This document shows positions 1 through 8,475 of a DNA stretch of 35,731 nt, in pieces. Position numbers and translations under genes: made by a program. Under the pieces are notes generated by a model. The model did not search any database and was not told the DNA's origin. It worked only from the letters and a program-made list of their open reading frames with translations. The stretch comes from Candidatus Cloacimonadota bacterium. GTDB taxonomy: Bacteria; Cloacimonadota; Cloacimonadia; Cloacimonadales; TCS61. Positions within the stretch are counted from its first letter, which is position 1; each line of letters starts with the position of its first letter. The stretch is taken from the NCBI GenBank assembly GCA_021108315.1, contig JAIORE010000270.1:1-35731 (forward strand), read 5' to 3'.

Positions 1-54
1 CGCTTTCAGCGGTTCACATATTTCAAACCTCCAGTTCGACTGGAGGTCATTGAT
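1..54. repeat. IS200-type element end, left copy (inverted relative to right copy)
   Basis: This 54-base stretch is the reverse complement of 35388-35441 with 51 of 54 bases matching. It contains a short stem at 1-11 (CGCT/AGCG) and a longer palindrome at 28-46 (CCTCCAGT/ACTGGAGG with a 3-base loop). On the right side the same sequence follows the 3' end of an IS200-type transposase gene. By analogy the rest of the left element, with its transposase on the plus strand, should lie outside the window to the left. Similarity stops sharply at base 54, which marks one element boundary. Confidence 0.7.
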
Positions 55-225
55 TTTCTGTTTTCAGGGCGTTTTATTATATCTAATATTTCCATAATAT
101 TTTTTTTACCACGAATTAACACTAATTTAAGCGAATTTCACAAATTTAAAAAAAGTGCTGGGGACTGAAATTCTGGTACAAGGTTTTGAGTATCTGGTTT
201 TGGGTTGGTTTGAAGAAGGAAAGGT
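55..225. other. AT-rich intergenic stretch without a recognised gene
   Basis: No coding region is seen. Around 109-150 there is a loose repeat of AATT-containing units about 11 bases apart (ACGAATTAACAC, TAATTTAAGCG, AATTTCAC). From about 178 the plus strand becomes G/T-rich (CTGGTTTTGGGTTGG at 195-209), and this belongs to the left arm of the four-helix-bundle element. Nothing that looks like a terminator for the polysaccharide operon is visible. Confidence 0.5.
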
Positions 226-606
226 CTAAGGTACAGGATGTATAGGTTTTGGGTGTTTGGATCTATATTGAATAAGTTTTGTCAGTTTTTTTGATATGAT
301 TATACATGTTTCTAATATTTTTTAAAATTCTTTTTCTTTTAAATAACCAATTTTATAAGCAATAATTGCTTGAGTTTGAACTTCTGATAGAGAACCTTTT
401 GCAATATTAAAATATCTTATGCTTTGTCGATTAGAACCGTTTTCATCACCTTCCGCAATATTTGAAGATACACTAACCACAGCTCTTCTAATTTGATCCC
501 GTAAACCGTAATCCTTAGAAAATTCACCAATATTTGTTAGCATATATATTTCAATTGCTAAATTTTTTGAAATTTTCCAAACTTCTAATTTTCTAAAATC
601 ACCCAT
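226..606 (-). pseudogene. four-helix-bundle protein (23S rRNA intervening-sequence protein family), interrupted by a stop codon
   Basis: The reading frame from the ATG at 606 encodes 94 residues and stops at TAA 322-324. It has the family signature: DFRKLEVWK near the start, YGLRDQIRRA and the core SVSSNIAEG. The family is usually about 115-125 residues and this product lacks the end of the last helix. Reading past the TAA in the same frame gives a plausible missing helix (KILETC, SKKLTKLIQ) and runs on to TAG at 226-228, 126 codons in all. The simplest view is a premature ochre stop in a once complete gene. The function of the family is unknown; members occur inside 23S rRNA intervening sequences and as stand-alone genes. 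Only a weak ribosome site precedes it. It shares the operon's strand but is probably not part of the sugar pathway. Confidence 0.8.
243..260. repeat. left arm of imperfect inverted repeat around the four-helix-bundle gene
   Basis: TAGGTTTTGGGTGTTTGG on the plus strand matches the reverse complement of 630-647 at 15 of 18 positions. The two arms bracket the four-helix-bundle gene, reminiscent of the paired ends of 23S rRNA intervening sequences. The arms are low in complexity (G/T versus A/C), so chance is not excluded. Confidence 0.4.
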
Positions 607-629
607 CTTTATTTACTCACAACCTTATA

Positions 630-647
630 CCTTACACCCAATACCTA
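630..647. repeat. right arm of imperfect inverted repeat around the four-helix-bundle gene
   Basis: CCTTACACCCAATACCTA pairs with 243-260 (15 of 18). It lies in a C/A/T-rich run at about 621-660 between the four-helix-bundle gene and the last polysaccharide gene. A similar pyrimidine-rich run (CCTACTTC twice) lies at 35143-35158 at the other edge of the locus. Confidence 0.4.
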
Positions 648-663
648 GTATCTTTTACCTCTT

Positions 664-2214
664 TCATTGACTTCTGGCATGCTTAAAAATTATATTCCAC
701 CATGCTCTAAAAAAATATTCAATATTAACGATATACCCTTTTTTTATTTTTTTCAAGAGGTATCTTCTTTCAGACTCTAAAATTTCCTCAAATGAGTTTG
801 GTATATCAACATAAAATGGAGGAATCAAACCGGGTTTATATTTAGTTCTCAAATTCTGCAAATCTTCAGGATAAAGAGAAAAATAATGAAGGCTTAAAGC
901 GCGGATTCCCACTAAACTCAACTCACCCCTAAGAAAATTAATAAATTGAGGTAATTCATCTATCCATAACTTACGAAATACTTTTCCCCAACCTGTAATT
1001 CGGAAATCGTTTTTGAATTTTCCTTTATCTTCTAATTTATAATTATCAAAAATATATTGCTGTAAGTATTCGGAATAGGGGTGCATGGTTCTAAATTTGT
1101 AAATATAGATGAATTTTTTGTCTTTTCCAACCCTCTTCATTTTAATTAAAGGTCCATAAGAAGGTAAAATATCATCTTTCGGCTTGTTAATTTTTTGAGC
1201 AATGAAGTATAATTTGTCATTAATTTCTTTTGTTGAAATTACTCGAAAACCACAGAAATATAATCTCCCAAGAATCTCAGCTTTCGAAATAGCCCGATTT
1301 TCACCTTTAGTAATTGCGAAGTAAATCGCTTTGAAAAAAGGTAGCTTGGGAAATATTCTTTTTACAACAAAATCAAATGAAAATATAATATGTGATAAAA
1401 TGATGGGATAATTAGTGAATATTCGTCTAAACCTTTCATTTATTGTTTCTCCACAACTGATGAAATAACCACCATGCTGCAAATTCTCATTAACCTGAAT
1501 GAAATACTGATTAATTCTACGGAAATCATTCAATTTATGAAGATTTAAGAAAAAACATTGAGAACTTTCCTCAATATTCTCTATATTAAATAATGTATGA
1601 GAATTTAGTATGGAAGAATGAGATTTATGTATTTTTTTTAAATCTACATTATCTGCAATAAATTTAAAAGTGTCTGAGTTGTTTTTTAAAAATTTATTTT
1701 TCAGAATTAAATTGATAGAGTCTTGAACATTATCAACTACTGGAAATGAAAAATTAAAATTTTTGCTTTCTTCTTCTGAATCAATAATTTTAATCGCTCT
1801 AAGTGGCCAATAATTTGATTCTGCATTTTCTAATACTCTATTCATTTTATGGGTATATTCTGTAATAAAACTTAGAGCAATCTCAAAAAAAGTAGCTAAT
1901 ACGATTGTACCAAAAACAATTGAACGGGAATATGAAAAGCGATTAAAGAAAAAAATGAGAAAGGTAATAAAAGCTGTAATAACAAAATTCGTTTTCATTA
2001 AAGAGGTAATTTTCTTACTGAAAGTTTCAAAAATAATATGATGATATTTATGACTTATCAAAGATATACTAATCCATAATAGTGAAAAACCTATAAATGG
2101 CTTTATATAATTTGGTAAATATAATCTGAGTGAAGCAGGTTTATACCAGATCATAATCAGAAAAGCGATAATGATGAAGAGAAGATCAATAGAGAAAATT
2201 GAATATTTTTTCAC
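664..2214 (-). CDS. polyprenyl-phosphate sugar-1-phosphate transferase (initiating sugar transferase)
   Basis: This membrane enzyme should start repeat-unit synthesis by moving a sugar-1-phosphate from a nucleotide sugar to undecaprenyl phosphate. The 516-residue protein has hydrophobic segments in about its first 120 residues, a poorly conserved middle, and a bacterial sugar-transferase domain from about residue 354 (YKFRTM 372-377, WIDELPQ 417-423). The WcaJ/WbaP size and layout fit. An oddity is VGIRAL at 435-440, where most family members have a Pro-Arg-Pro ending (VGPRP). The start is GTG at 2212-2214, 5 bases after the reductase stop, without a strong ribosome site and so probably translationally coupled. 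It is the last gene of the polysaccharide array. The sugar transferred cannot be told from sequence. Confidence 0.88.
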   Translation of the reverse strand: MKKYSIFSIDLLFIIIAFLIMIWYKPASLRLYLPNYIKPFIGFSLLWISISLISHKYHHIIFETFSKKITSLMKTNFVITAFITFLIFFFNRFSYSRSIVFGTIVLATFFEIALSFITEYTHKMNRVLENAESNYWPLRAIKIIDSEEESKNFNFSFPVVDNVQDSINLILKNKFLKNNSDTFKFIADNVDLKKIHKSHSSILNSHTLFNIENIEESSQCFFLNLHKLNDFRRINQYFIQVNENLQHGGYFISCGETINERFRRIFTNYPIILSHIIFSFDFVVKRIFPKLPFFKAIYFAITKGENRAISKAEILGRLYFCGFRVISTKEINDKLYFIAQKINKPKDDILPSYGPLIKMKRVGKDKKFIYIYKFRTMHPYSEYLQQYIFDNYKLEDKGKFKNDFRITGWGKVFRKLWIDELPQFINFLRGELSLVGIRALSLHYFSLYPEDLQNLRTKYKPGLIPPFYVDIPNSFEEILESERRYLLKKIKKGYIVNIEYFFRAWWNIIFKHARSQ

Positions 2215-2219
2215 AACTA

Positions 2220-2945
2220 CTATATTGTACCTGAGTCAACAAAAATGTTTTGCCCTGTTATAGATGTAGCCTTATCTGTTAATAAAAAATTTACTGTTTC
2301 CGCAACAGATTTTGGATTTGTTGCTTTTTTTAATGATGTACGATTAAAGATTCTATTTTTTTGTTCTTGAGTTAGTGAAGAACTCATTGCTGTTTCCATA
2401 AAGCCTGCAACAATGCAGTTTGAGCAAATTCCTCTTATTCCCCATTCACGGGCTGTATTTTTTGAAAAAGCTTCTAAAGCACCTTTGGTTGAAGCATACA
2501 TTGCCAATCCTTTGTAGCCTGTATGGACGCTTATCGAAGATATATGAATTATAGAACCTTTAATTCTATGTAACAACATATTCCGAATCACATATTTAGT
2601 TATCATCATAGGAGAAAAAACATTCACTTTGTACATGATTTCCAAAGGTTCTAACTGAAGATTAGAAATGATATCATCATAAGCTAATGCCGCATTGTTA
2701 ACATAACCATGCAATTTGATATCAAAGTTGATGAAATTCTTAAATAACTCATCATTAGTTTTCTGAACATTCTTCAAATCGAACTCTTTCCATTTAAATG
2801 AATTTGGATATTTATTTAACAATTTTTCAATATTTCCAGTTCTTGTTCTGCTAACCCCCCATACACAATTGTCTGATTCTAATATTACTTGGGCAATTTC
2901 AAAACCTAAACCTTTTGATACACCAGTAACCAAAATATTTTTCAT
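2220..2945 (-). CDS. short-chain dehydrogenase/reductase (FabG-like), acyl cassette
   Basis: NAD(P)-dependent oxidoreductase of 241 residues, the usual length for FabG-type reductases. The cofactor motif TGVSKGLG lies at 7-14, NNAA at 83-86, and the catalytic Ser about 136-137 with Tyr150 and Lys154 (YASTK). The C-terminus follows the common pattern SITGQNIFVDSG. Its ATG overlaps the stop of the acyl-adenylating ligase by 4 bases, and an acyl carrier protein lies one gene further upstream. This suggests reduction of a beta-keto acyl group carried on the carrier protein. A sugar-ketone substrate is the alternative. The family is certain; the substrate is inferred from context. Confidence 0.85.
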   Translation of the reverse strand: MKNILVTGVSKGLGFEIAQVILESDNCVWGVSRTRTGNIEKLLNKYPNSFKWKEFDLKNVQKTNDELFKNFINFDIKLHGYVNNAALAYDDIISNLQLEPLEIMYKVNVFSPMMITKYVIRNMLLHRIKGSIIHISSISVHTGYKGLAMYASTKGALEAFSKNTAREWGIRGICSNCIVAGFMETAMSSSLTQEQKNRIFNRTSLKKATNPKSVAETVNFLLTDKATSITGQNIFVDSGTI

Positions 2946-4162
2946 CTTTTAATTTTTCCAGTTCTTGTAATTTCTATTTTTTTGACAAAGTTAAAAAATC
3001 GAGGGCTTTTAAACGGTTGCAATTTTGAAGAAAGAATTTTGCGAATTTCTTTTTCAGTTATATCATTTACAACTATATCTGCACAAAGTATATTCCCTAA
3101 TACTGAATTCTTAAGTCCATAAACCCTAACTGAGTTCACATTTTCTATTTTGCGAATCTCTTCTTCAACTTCATTCGGATTAACTTTATAACCACCAACA
3201 TTTATCATCTCATTTTTTCTATGAAGGAACTTAAAAATAATTTCAGGGTCATCTTCAATAATTTCAATAATATCTCCAGAATAATACCAGCCATTTTGTA
3301 AAGGAATATCGTTTGAGACTCCTAAAATATCTTTGTGAATAAGAATTTCACTATCAATTATTTTTATATATTGTGATAATTTTTGAGGAATTTTAAAATA
3401 TTCTCCTTTAGAAGCAAATAATGAACCTGCTTCTGTCGATGCATAAATATTTCTAATTTTAGCATATGGAAAACATTTTTTAAGCCGTATTTTTAAATTT
3501 TTCTCCAATTTTTCTCCACCACAACTTACTTGCTTAATAGATACAAATGTAACTTCTTTTTGAACAAACAATCGATAAAAAGTTGGAGTTGCAGAAATAT
3601 GTGAAATAAGATAATTTTCAACTAATAAGTGCATGTTTCTCAAGGGTTTATTGAAAATGTTTACTATAGTGTTCATATTTAAAAAAGCTTGAAAGAAAAC
3701 TTGTATTCCAGCCATATGAGTTGGATTGTATGCAAATCCCCATATATCTGCATTATGTGATTTTGATATTTTAACTGATTTAGTTATTGAGCTGAATGTA
3801 TGAGTTATTTTTTTAGGAACACCAGTGGTTCCTGATGTCAATAAAGTGATTTTCCAATTATTCAAATTGCTTATTGTAACAAATAATTCATCAACCGAAT
3901 GAAGTATTTTAGGATGAATTATTTTTGATTTTTGTAAATCTAAAGTCAAGAATCCTAAATTTGTTAATTCAGTATTTGAAAAATCGCAATCCAAAAGTGT
4001 TATTGGGTAATCATTAATAAGAGAATGCACAATTTTAACATATAATACATAAGATTTATTTTCATAAATTATATTTTTAAAAAGATTAATATTATTTGTA
4101 TCTTTGATTAATTGTTGATAGCTTTTTATTATATCATCATCAATCCAAAATAATTTATCCAC
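2942..4162 (-). CDS. AMP-forming acyl ligase (acyl-ACP/CoA synthetase), acyl cassette
   Basis: Adenylate-forming enzyme expected to activate a carboxylic acid with ATP and pass it to a thiol, most likely the carrier protein encoded just upstream. Motifs appear in order: TSGTTGVPK at 109-117 (phosphate loop), YASTEAG at 240-246, SGD at 295-297, Arg315 with the glycines of NVGGYKV, and TRTGKIKR at the very end with the probable catalytic Lys403. At 406 residues it is shorter than typical acyl-CoA synthetases (about 500-550); the shortening is N-terminal and all core motifs remain. The start is GTG at 4160-4162, overlapping the carrier-protein stop by 8 bases, and no in-frame ATG lies nearby. 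Confidence 0.87.
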   Translation of the reverse strand: MDKLFWIDDDIIKSYQQLIKDTNNINLFKNIIYENKSYVLYVKIVHSLINDYPITLLDCDFSNTELTNLGFLTLDLQKSKIIHPKILHSVDELFVTISNLNNWKITLLTSGTTGVPKKITHTFSSITKSVKISKSHNADIWGFAYNPTHMAGIQVFFQAFLNMNTIVNIFNKPLRNMHLLVENYLISHISATPTFYRLFVQKEVTFVSIKQVSCGGEKLEKNLKIRLKKCFPYAKIRNIYASTEAGSLFASKGEYFKIPQKLSQYIKIIDSEILIHKDILGVSNDIPLQNGWYYSGDIIEIIEDDPEIIFKFLHRKNEMINVGGYKVNPNEVEEEIRKIENVNSVRVYGLKNSVLGNILCADIVVNDITEKEIRKILSSKLQPFKSPRFFNFVKKIEITRTGKIKR

Positions 4163-4376
4163 TAATTTTTTCCATAATTTCTTTGATGGTTGTAACTATG
4201 CCATCATCAAAAATGTCAACACCAAAAGCATGTTCGCAACGAACAGTTAGTTCAGCCAAATCTAAAGAATCGAAATCTAAATCAACCCTTAAATCAGTAT
4301 CTAAAGAAATTTCTAAAAGTATGTTAGAATCTTTGTTATCGGTAATTATTTTTATTATAGCATTTAATTGTTCCAC
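4155..4376 (-). CDS. acyl carrier protein
   Basis: Small acidic carrier of 73 residues with the phosphopantetheine site FDSLDLAEL; Ser37 is the expected attachment residue. It lies directly between a LpxD-like acyltransferase and an acyl-adenylating ligase, so it is probably a dedicated carrier rather than the housekeeping AcpP. The start is GTG at 4374-4376 with a good ribosome site (GGAG) 5-6 bases upstream. The end overlaps the ligase start by 8 bases. Confidence 0.9.
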   Translation of the reverse strand: MEQLNAIIKIITDNKDSNILLEISLDTDLRVDLDFDSLDLAELTVRCEHAFGVDIFDDGIVTTIKEIMEKISG

Positions 4377-4384
4377 TAAAACTC

Positions 4385-5287
4385 CTAAATTAGTTTATTT
4401 TTAATTATAAATTTTAAGTATTTTTTGTGATTTATTGCAAGATTACCTGTAATTTTTTCACTTTTTTTAACATTTCTTACTACAACTGCTCCAATAGAAA
4501 TATCAGAATAATCACCAATTTTTAAACGGTTTGAAATAATGGCACCAGGTCCTATCCAAACATTTCTACCAATTGATACATTTCCAGAAATTGTAACACC
4601 AGCAGCAATCATTGTGTCTTTTCCAATCTGTACTCCATGCGCAATATGAACCATATCAGCAATTTTTACATTATCATCTATTATTGTGTTTCTAGTTGGA
4701 AATAAACCGCGAGATATTGTAATTAATGATTGAATTTCAACATTTTCACCGATCACAATTTCTCCACCATGCTTAACCACTTTTAATCTATCGTCAATCC
4801 TTGTAACTTCAAAACCATCTGAACCGATATCGGAATTACTTCTTATTATTGAATTTTTCCCAATTTTTGTAAATGCTTTTATAATTACATTATCTTCGAT
4901 CACACACCCACTCTCAATAATAACACTATGCTCGGAGATAATAGCTTTTGGTGAAATTTTAGCACTAGAAGATATTAAATTCTCAAATGGTTTGTTATAA
5001 AAGTCTGTAGAAACTAAATATTCATGACACTGGTAAAAAATATCTTTAGGATTATCAACAACCCATATCCCTCCATCAAATGTACTTTCTAACTGCTCAT
5101 AAACATCATTTGAACATAGTATACTTGATATTAATTTATTGTCGATTTTACTGATATATTGCTTTTGATTTAAAAATACAACAGATTTATCCTGAATCAG
5201 ATTATCAATCTTGTCAAATACACTAAACTCTGCATCTTTAACGATTCTACCAACTTTAAATTTCTCATATAAATCTATCAATTTCAT
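4385..5287 (-). CDS. LpxD-like hexapeptide N-acyltransferase
   Basis: Left-handed beta-helix acyltransferase of 300 residues. From about residue 105 it is built of hexapeptide repeats, and the order of motifs follows LpxD (UDP-3-O-acylglucosamine N-acyltransferase): GSDGF at 155-159 and VHIAHGVQIG around 213-222, where His217 aligns with the catalytic His of LpxD. The N-terminal 100 residues form a separate domain, as in LpxD. LpxD enzymes use acyl-ACP donors, and an acyl carrier protein gene starts 8 bases downstream. I infer that it attaches a special acyl group to an amino sugar of this polysaccharide rather than acting in lipid A synthesis. The start ATG is preceded by AGGA. Confidence 0.82.
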   Translation of the reverse strand: MKLIDLYEKFKVGRIVKDAEFSVFDKIDNLIQDKSVVFLNQKQYISKIDNKLISSILCSNDVYEQLESTFDGGIWVVDNPKDIFYQCHEYLVSTDFYNKPFENLISSSAKISPKAIISEHSVIIESGCVIEDNVIIKAFTKIGKNSIIRSNSDIGSDGFEVTRIDDRLKVVKHGGEIVIGENVEIQSLITISRGLFPTRNTIIDDNVKIADMVHIAHGVQIGKDTMIAAGVTISGNVSIGRNVWIGPGAIISNRLKIGDYSDISIGAVVVRNVKKSEKITGNLAINHKKYLKFIIKNKLI

Positions 5288-5296
5288 AATTTAATC

Positions 5297-6376
5297 CTAC
5301 AATTTAAATCTTTCTTGGTAATCAGGATTCTGTCTAATAATTTGATGGCTTTCCGGATAATTTTCAACCATCCAAACCAAAAAATCTGTTAAATTTATAG
5401 TATCTGAAAAATAATTGCTGCTGCTTTTTATACTGTCACTCTTTATGTTTTCAACAGTTAAAAGTTCTTTTAATTTCATTATCCCACCAGCAAAATCTTG
5501 ATAATGATACAAATTACCGTATTTTTTCAGAAATGAAAAAATTCCATCATCTTCTTTAACCAATGAATTTATAAGGATTGTTGGTGTACCTAAAACTGCA
5601 GCCTCTGATGCCATAGTACCACTTTCACATATAAGAAGCTCTGCTCCTTTCAAAAGGGTGTGAATTTTTGTAACATCACCATTATATTTTAAGTGTTTAA
5701 AGTTATCTGGTAACTCTGATTCACTTGAAATTACAACTTTACCTAGCTTCTCAAGAGAATTGATCAGCATTTCCATGTCTTTCTTTGATACACCATTATG
5801 TCCTATATCATGAGAAGCGCTCCATTCAATAAATCTTAAGACAAAATATTTTGTCTTGTTTAAGCCTATTTGTTCCAGATAGTTAAAGTCAGGTTCATAA
5901 AATGAGGGATGCAAATAGGCATTTTCCATAGTTCCACTAAAAGTGATATGTTTTGAACCAAAATTTTTCTTAAAAGTTTTTGGAGTAATTACACAATTGG
6001 TGAAAGGAACATATAGCATGTGCTCTAATTTTGCATGCTCTGTGTCATCCAGTGCAATATGAGGTTTACCTATTAGTTTAGCTACATGGGCTGCATAAGT
6101 AGAGCCAAAACTCAAAAAAAGATCCGGCTTGAATTTTCTAGCAAATTTTAGAAGTATAACATCTCCTTCTATAATATAAAATGCTTTTCCTACAATCCCT
6201 TTGCGTCCCTTTCCACGACTAACATAATCTATATTATATCCATTCAACAACTCATGAGTTACATCTTTATCTCTGGCACAAATAAGGAACTCATGCCCTT
6301 TCGCTTTCATTGTATTAATAAAATTTCTAAAATAGTGCACATGAGCTGGATGACCAATATCAATTAAAATTTTCAA
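5297..6376 (-). CDS. DUF354 family GT-B-like protein
   Basis: 359-residue protein of the DUF354 family, found in many polysaccharide loci and structurally related to MurG/GT-B glycosyltransferases and UDP-GlcNAc 2-epimerases. The N-terminus KILIDIGHPAHVHYF is characteristic. In the C-terminal half, ICESGTMASEAAVLGTP resembles the nucleotide-sugar binding segment of GT-B enzymes. A role as glycosyltransferase is likely but unproven for the family. The start is TTG at 6374-6376: an in-frame TAA lies immediately upstream, GGGA sits 7 bases before it, and the conserved N-terminus begins there. It lies 15 bases after the sugar amidotransferase and 9 bases before the LpxD-like gene. Confidence 0.82.
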   Translation of the reverse strand: MKILIDIGHPAHVHYFRNFINTMKAKGHEFLICARDKDVTHELLNGYNIDYVSRGKGRKGIVGKAFYIIEGDVILLKFARKFKPDLFLSFGSTYAAHVAKLIGKPHIALDDTEHAKLEHMLYVPFTNCVITPKTFKKNFGSKHITFSGTMENAYLHPSFYEPDFNYLEQIGLNKTKYFVLRFIEWSASHDIGHNGVSKKDMEMLINSLEKLGKVVISSESELPDNFKHLKYNGDVTKIHTLLKGAELLICESGTMASEAAVLGTPTILINSLVKEDDGIFSFLKKYGNLYHYQDFAGGIMKLKELLTVENIKSDSIKSSSNYFSDTINLTDFLVWMVENYPESHQIIRQNPDYQERFKL

Positions 6377-6391
6377 TTATACATCCCAATG

Positions 6392-7531
6392 TTATTTTGC
6401 ATATTTCTCATAAAAAACTATTGGAAGAAGTTTTAGTTTGCAGGCAATTTTTATGAAAAACTTGAATTTCTTAATTGTTGTAAGATAAGTTTTATAGTCT
6501 TTATGCGTTTTTATTGGTGAACCCATTATTTCATCAAACTCTTTATTACTCAATCCCAATCTAGTTAGAACAAAATCTTGATCTTTCTTTATTTTTTCTA
6601 CAGGATAATATTCTCCATTTAATACTGCCAACGCCTCGTCTCTTTTCAATTTTCCAGAGCGAACTTTTGCGGATAATGATACTTTTCTTTTATCAATATC
6701 GAATTTTGTTGGCATAATATATGAAGCAACAAAACGAGTATAGATAGATTCAAAATGATGACCGCCATAATCTTTCCAATCTGTTTCTTTTTCCAGGATT
6801 TTCCCTGCTTCTTGTTTGTCATAATCTAAAAATTCCAAAGGACGATATTCTTTTATTCTTTTAACAAGCATATAATAAATCATATTTGAGATTTTAAGAT
6901 TGTTAAAATATTTTAACTTTTCACCAGTGAATTTTTCATAAACACTATCAATGTATTTCCCATCCATATATGTCCAACTCAAAGGCTGTGTTCCTTCCTG
7001 GCGTATGGAATGTCCATTTATGATTGATGGAATATCTTCTTGAGCAGCAACTTTATAAAGTGTCGAATAAATTCCCACATCCGTAGGAATTTCGATTTCT
7101 GAGACTGAAGCTTTTAGAAAAGCAATTTGTAATTTCTTAAATTCTTCTTTATTAACCTTAACAACTTTAAGATCAATTCCCAGCTTCTCCACTAAAGTTT
7201 TAATATTATGTTCAGCTTCTAAACTATTCCAACCATTATCAAGATGAACAGCTAAAATTCTTAAACCCCATTTTTTTGCTAATAATACACAATAAGTACT
7301 GTCAACACCGCCACTAACTCCAACAATACAGTCGTATTTTTTTTTATATCCTCTTTTTTTAATTTCTTGAATGATGAGTTGAATATTTTTCTCGCCTTCA
7401 GCACCTAATGGATATTTCTTCTCTAAATCTTCTTGCAACACACAGAAATTACAAACACCTTTTTCATTAAAAACGATATCGCTCATTGTTGTATCTGAAA
7501 CGCACTTTGCACATATTTCATTTTTTTTCAT
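6392..7531 (-). CDS. N-acetyl sugar amidotransferase (WbpG/PseA/WbuX family)
   Basis: ATP-dependent PP-loop enzyme that in this family converts an acetamido group of a sugar to an acetamidino group. It has 379 residues. Two cysteine pairs at 7/10 and 27/30 form the usual N-terminal metal site, and the PP-loop SGGVDS is at 73-78. Known relatives such as Pseudomonas WbpG work with HisH/HisF-like partners that supply ammonia; no such genes occur in this window. The start ATG overlaps the stop of the upstream GT4 gene by 4 bases. A legionaminic-acid-type or diacetamido sugar made by the same locus is a possible substrate, but this is inference. Confidence 0.88.
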   Translation of the reverse strand: MKKNEICAKCVSDTTMSDIVFNEKGVCNFCVLQEDLEKKYPLGAEGEKNIQLIIQEIKKRGYKKKYDCIVGVSGGVDSTYCVLLAKKWGLRILAVHLDNGWNSLEAEHNIKTLVEKLGIDLKVVKVNKEEFKKLQIAFLKASVSEIEIPTDVGIYSTLYKVAAQEDIPSIINGHSIRQEGTQPLSWTYMDGKYIDSVYEKFTGEKLKYFNNLKISNMIYYMLVKRIKEYRPLEFLDYDKQEAGKILEKETDWKDYGGHHFESIYTRFVASYIMPTKFDIDKRKVSLSAKVRSGKLKRDEALAVLNGEYYPVEKIKKDQDFVLTRLGLSNKEFDEIMGSPIKTHKDYKTYLTTIKKFKFFIKIACKLKLLPIVFYEKYAK

Positions 7532-8475
7532 AAAACCTCATTATAAATTTTTATTATTTTTTTTGCTATTGTGACAGAATCCAATCCAAGAGTTATGATT
7601 CTCTCTCGTCCATTTGTTCGTGTTCCATTGTTGAGTACTTTTTGAATATTATTAGCTACGTCCTGAGAATCAAACAAAGTAATAAAGCAACCTATTGTAT
7701 TACCAATAATCCATCTGACATCACCAACATCAGTAGAGACAATAGGACAATTACAAGCCATGGCTTCTTTGATAACATTGGGAGAGCCTTCCCATAAACT
7801 TGTAAGAATTAGAAGATCTGCAGCATACATATATTTTGGTATATCTTGATAATCAACACCATTTACTATATTCAATTTAATGGTATCTGTTTTTAAAAAA
7901 TTAATTGCATTTAGAGCTAGTTTATAATTCTTTTCATATCTTTTGGGATTAGAAACCCAGATAATATTTTTCTTATTTTTGTCAAAACCAAGTAAATCTT
8001 GAGCTTTATTTTTTTCAATTTTATTAAATTGTAACAAATTAACACCATTAGGAATAACTTTAGTATTTTTTAAACAAATATGTGTTTTCATTCTTTCACT
8101 TTTTACAATAGTTCTCTTCCATAAATATCTATAGAAGAAATTTATAATCAATTTGTTAAACTTATTAGTTTGGATATCACTCCCCATTAAAGAACACACA
8201 ATGGGAACTCTCATGCCTAATGACGCTAATGAAGTAATATAAGCAGACATTGAATAATGTGCATGAATAAGATCATAATTATTAGTTATTATTATTTTTC
8301 TCAAAACCGAGATATTTTTTAAATAGCCTTTAATACCTTTGCCTTTAATTGTAAACCATGAAATATCAATTCCATTTTCTTTCAAAGTTTCACCTTGATT
8401 TTTAACAATAGGCGAAATCCCTTTTTTGGAATTACCACTGCTAACAAACAGAACCCTTAATTCTTTATTTTTCAT
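7528..8475 (-). CDS. glycosyltransferase, GT4 family
   Basis: GT-B retaining glycosyltransferase. The first half has the donor-independent Rossmann domain, including HAHYSMSAY, typical of family 4. The second half has the nucleotide-sugar site with the EX7E motif in WEGSPNVIKEAMACNCP. The frame can be extended to a TTG at 8496, but the ATG at 8473-8475 has GGAG 4 bases upstream and begins just before the first beta strand (ELRVLFVSSG). I therefore choose it, giving 315 residues and an 11-base overlap with the epimerase stop. Pairing of a GT4 with a WbpG-like amidotransferase also occurs in other O-antigen loci. Donor and acceptor are unknown. Confidence 0.87.
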   Translation of the reverse strand: MKNKELRVLFVSSGNSKKGISPIVKNQGETLKENGIDISWFTIKGKGIKGYLKNISVLRKIIITNNYDLIHAHYSMSAYITSLASLGMRVPIVCSLMGSDIQTNKFNKLIINFFYRYLWKRTIVKSERMKTHICLKNTKVIPNGVNLLQFNKIEKNKAQDLLGFDKNKKNIIWVSNPKRYEKNYKLALNAINFLKTDTIKLNIVNGVDYQDIPKYMYAADLLILTSLWEGSPNVIKEAMACNCPIVSTDVGDVRWIIGNTIGCFITLFDSQDVANNIQKVLNNGTRTNGRERIITLGLDSVTIAKKIIKIYNEVL

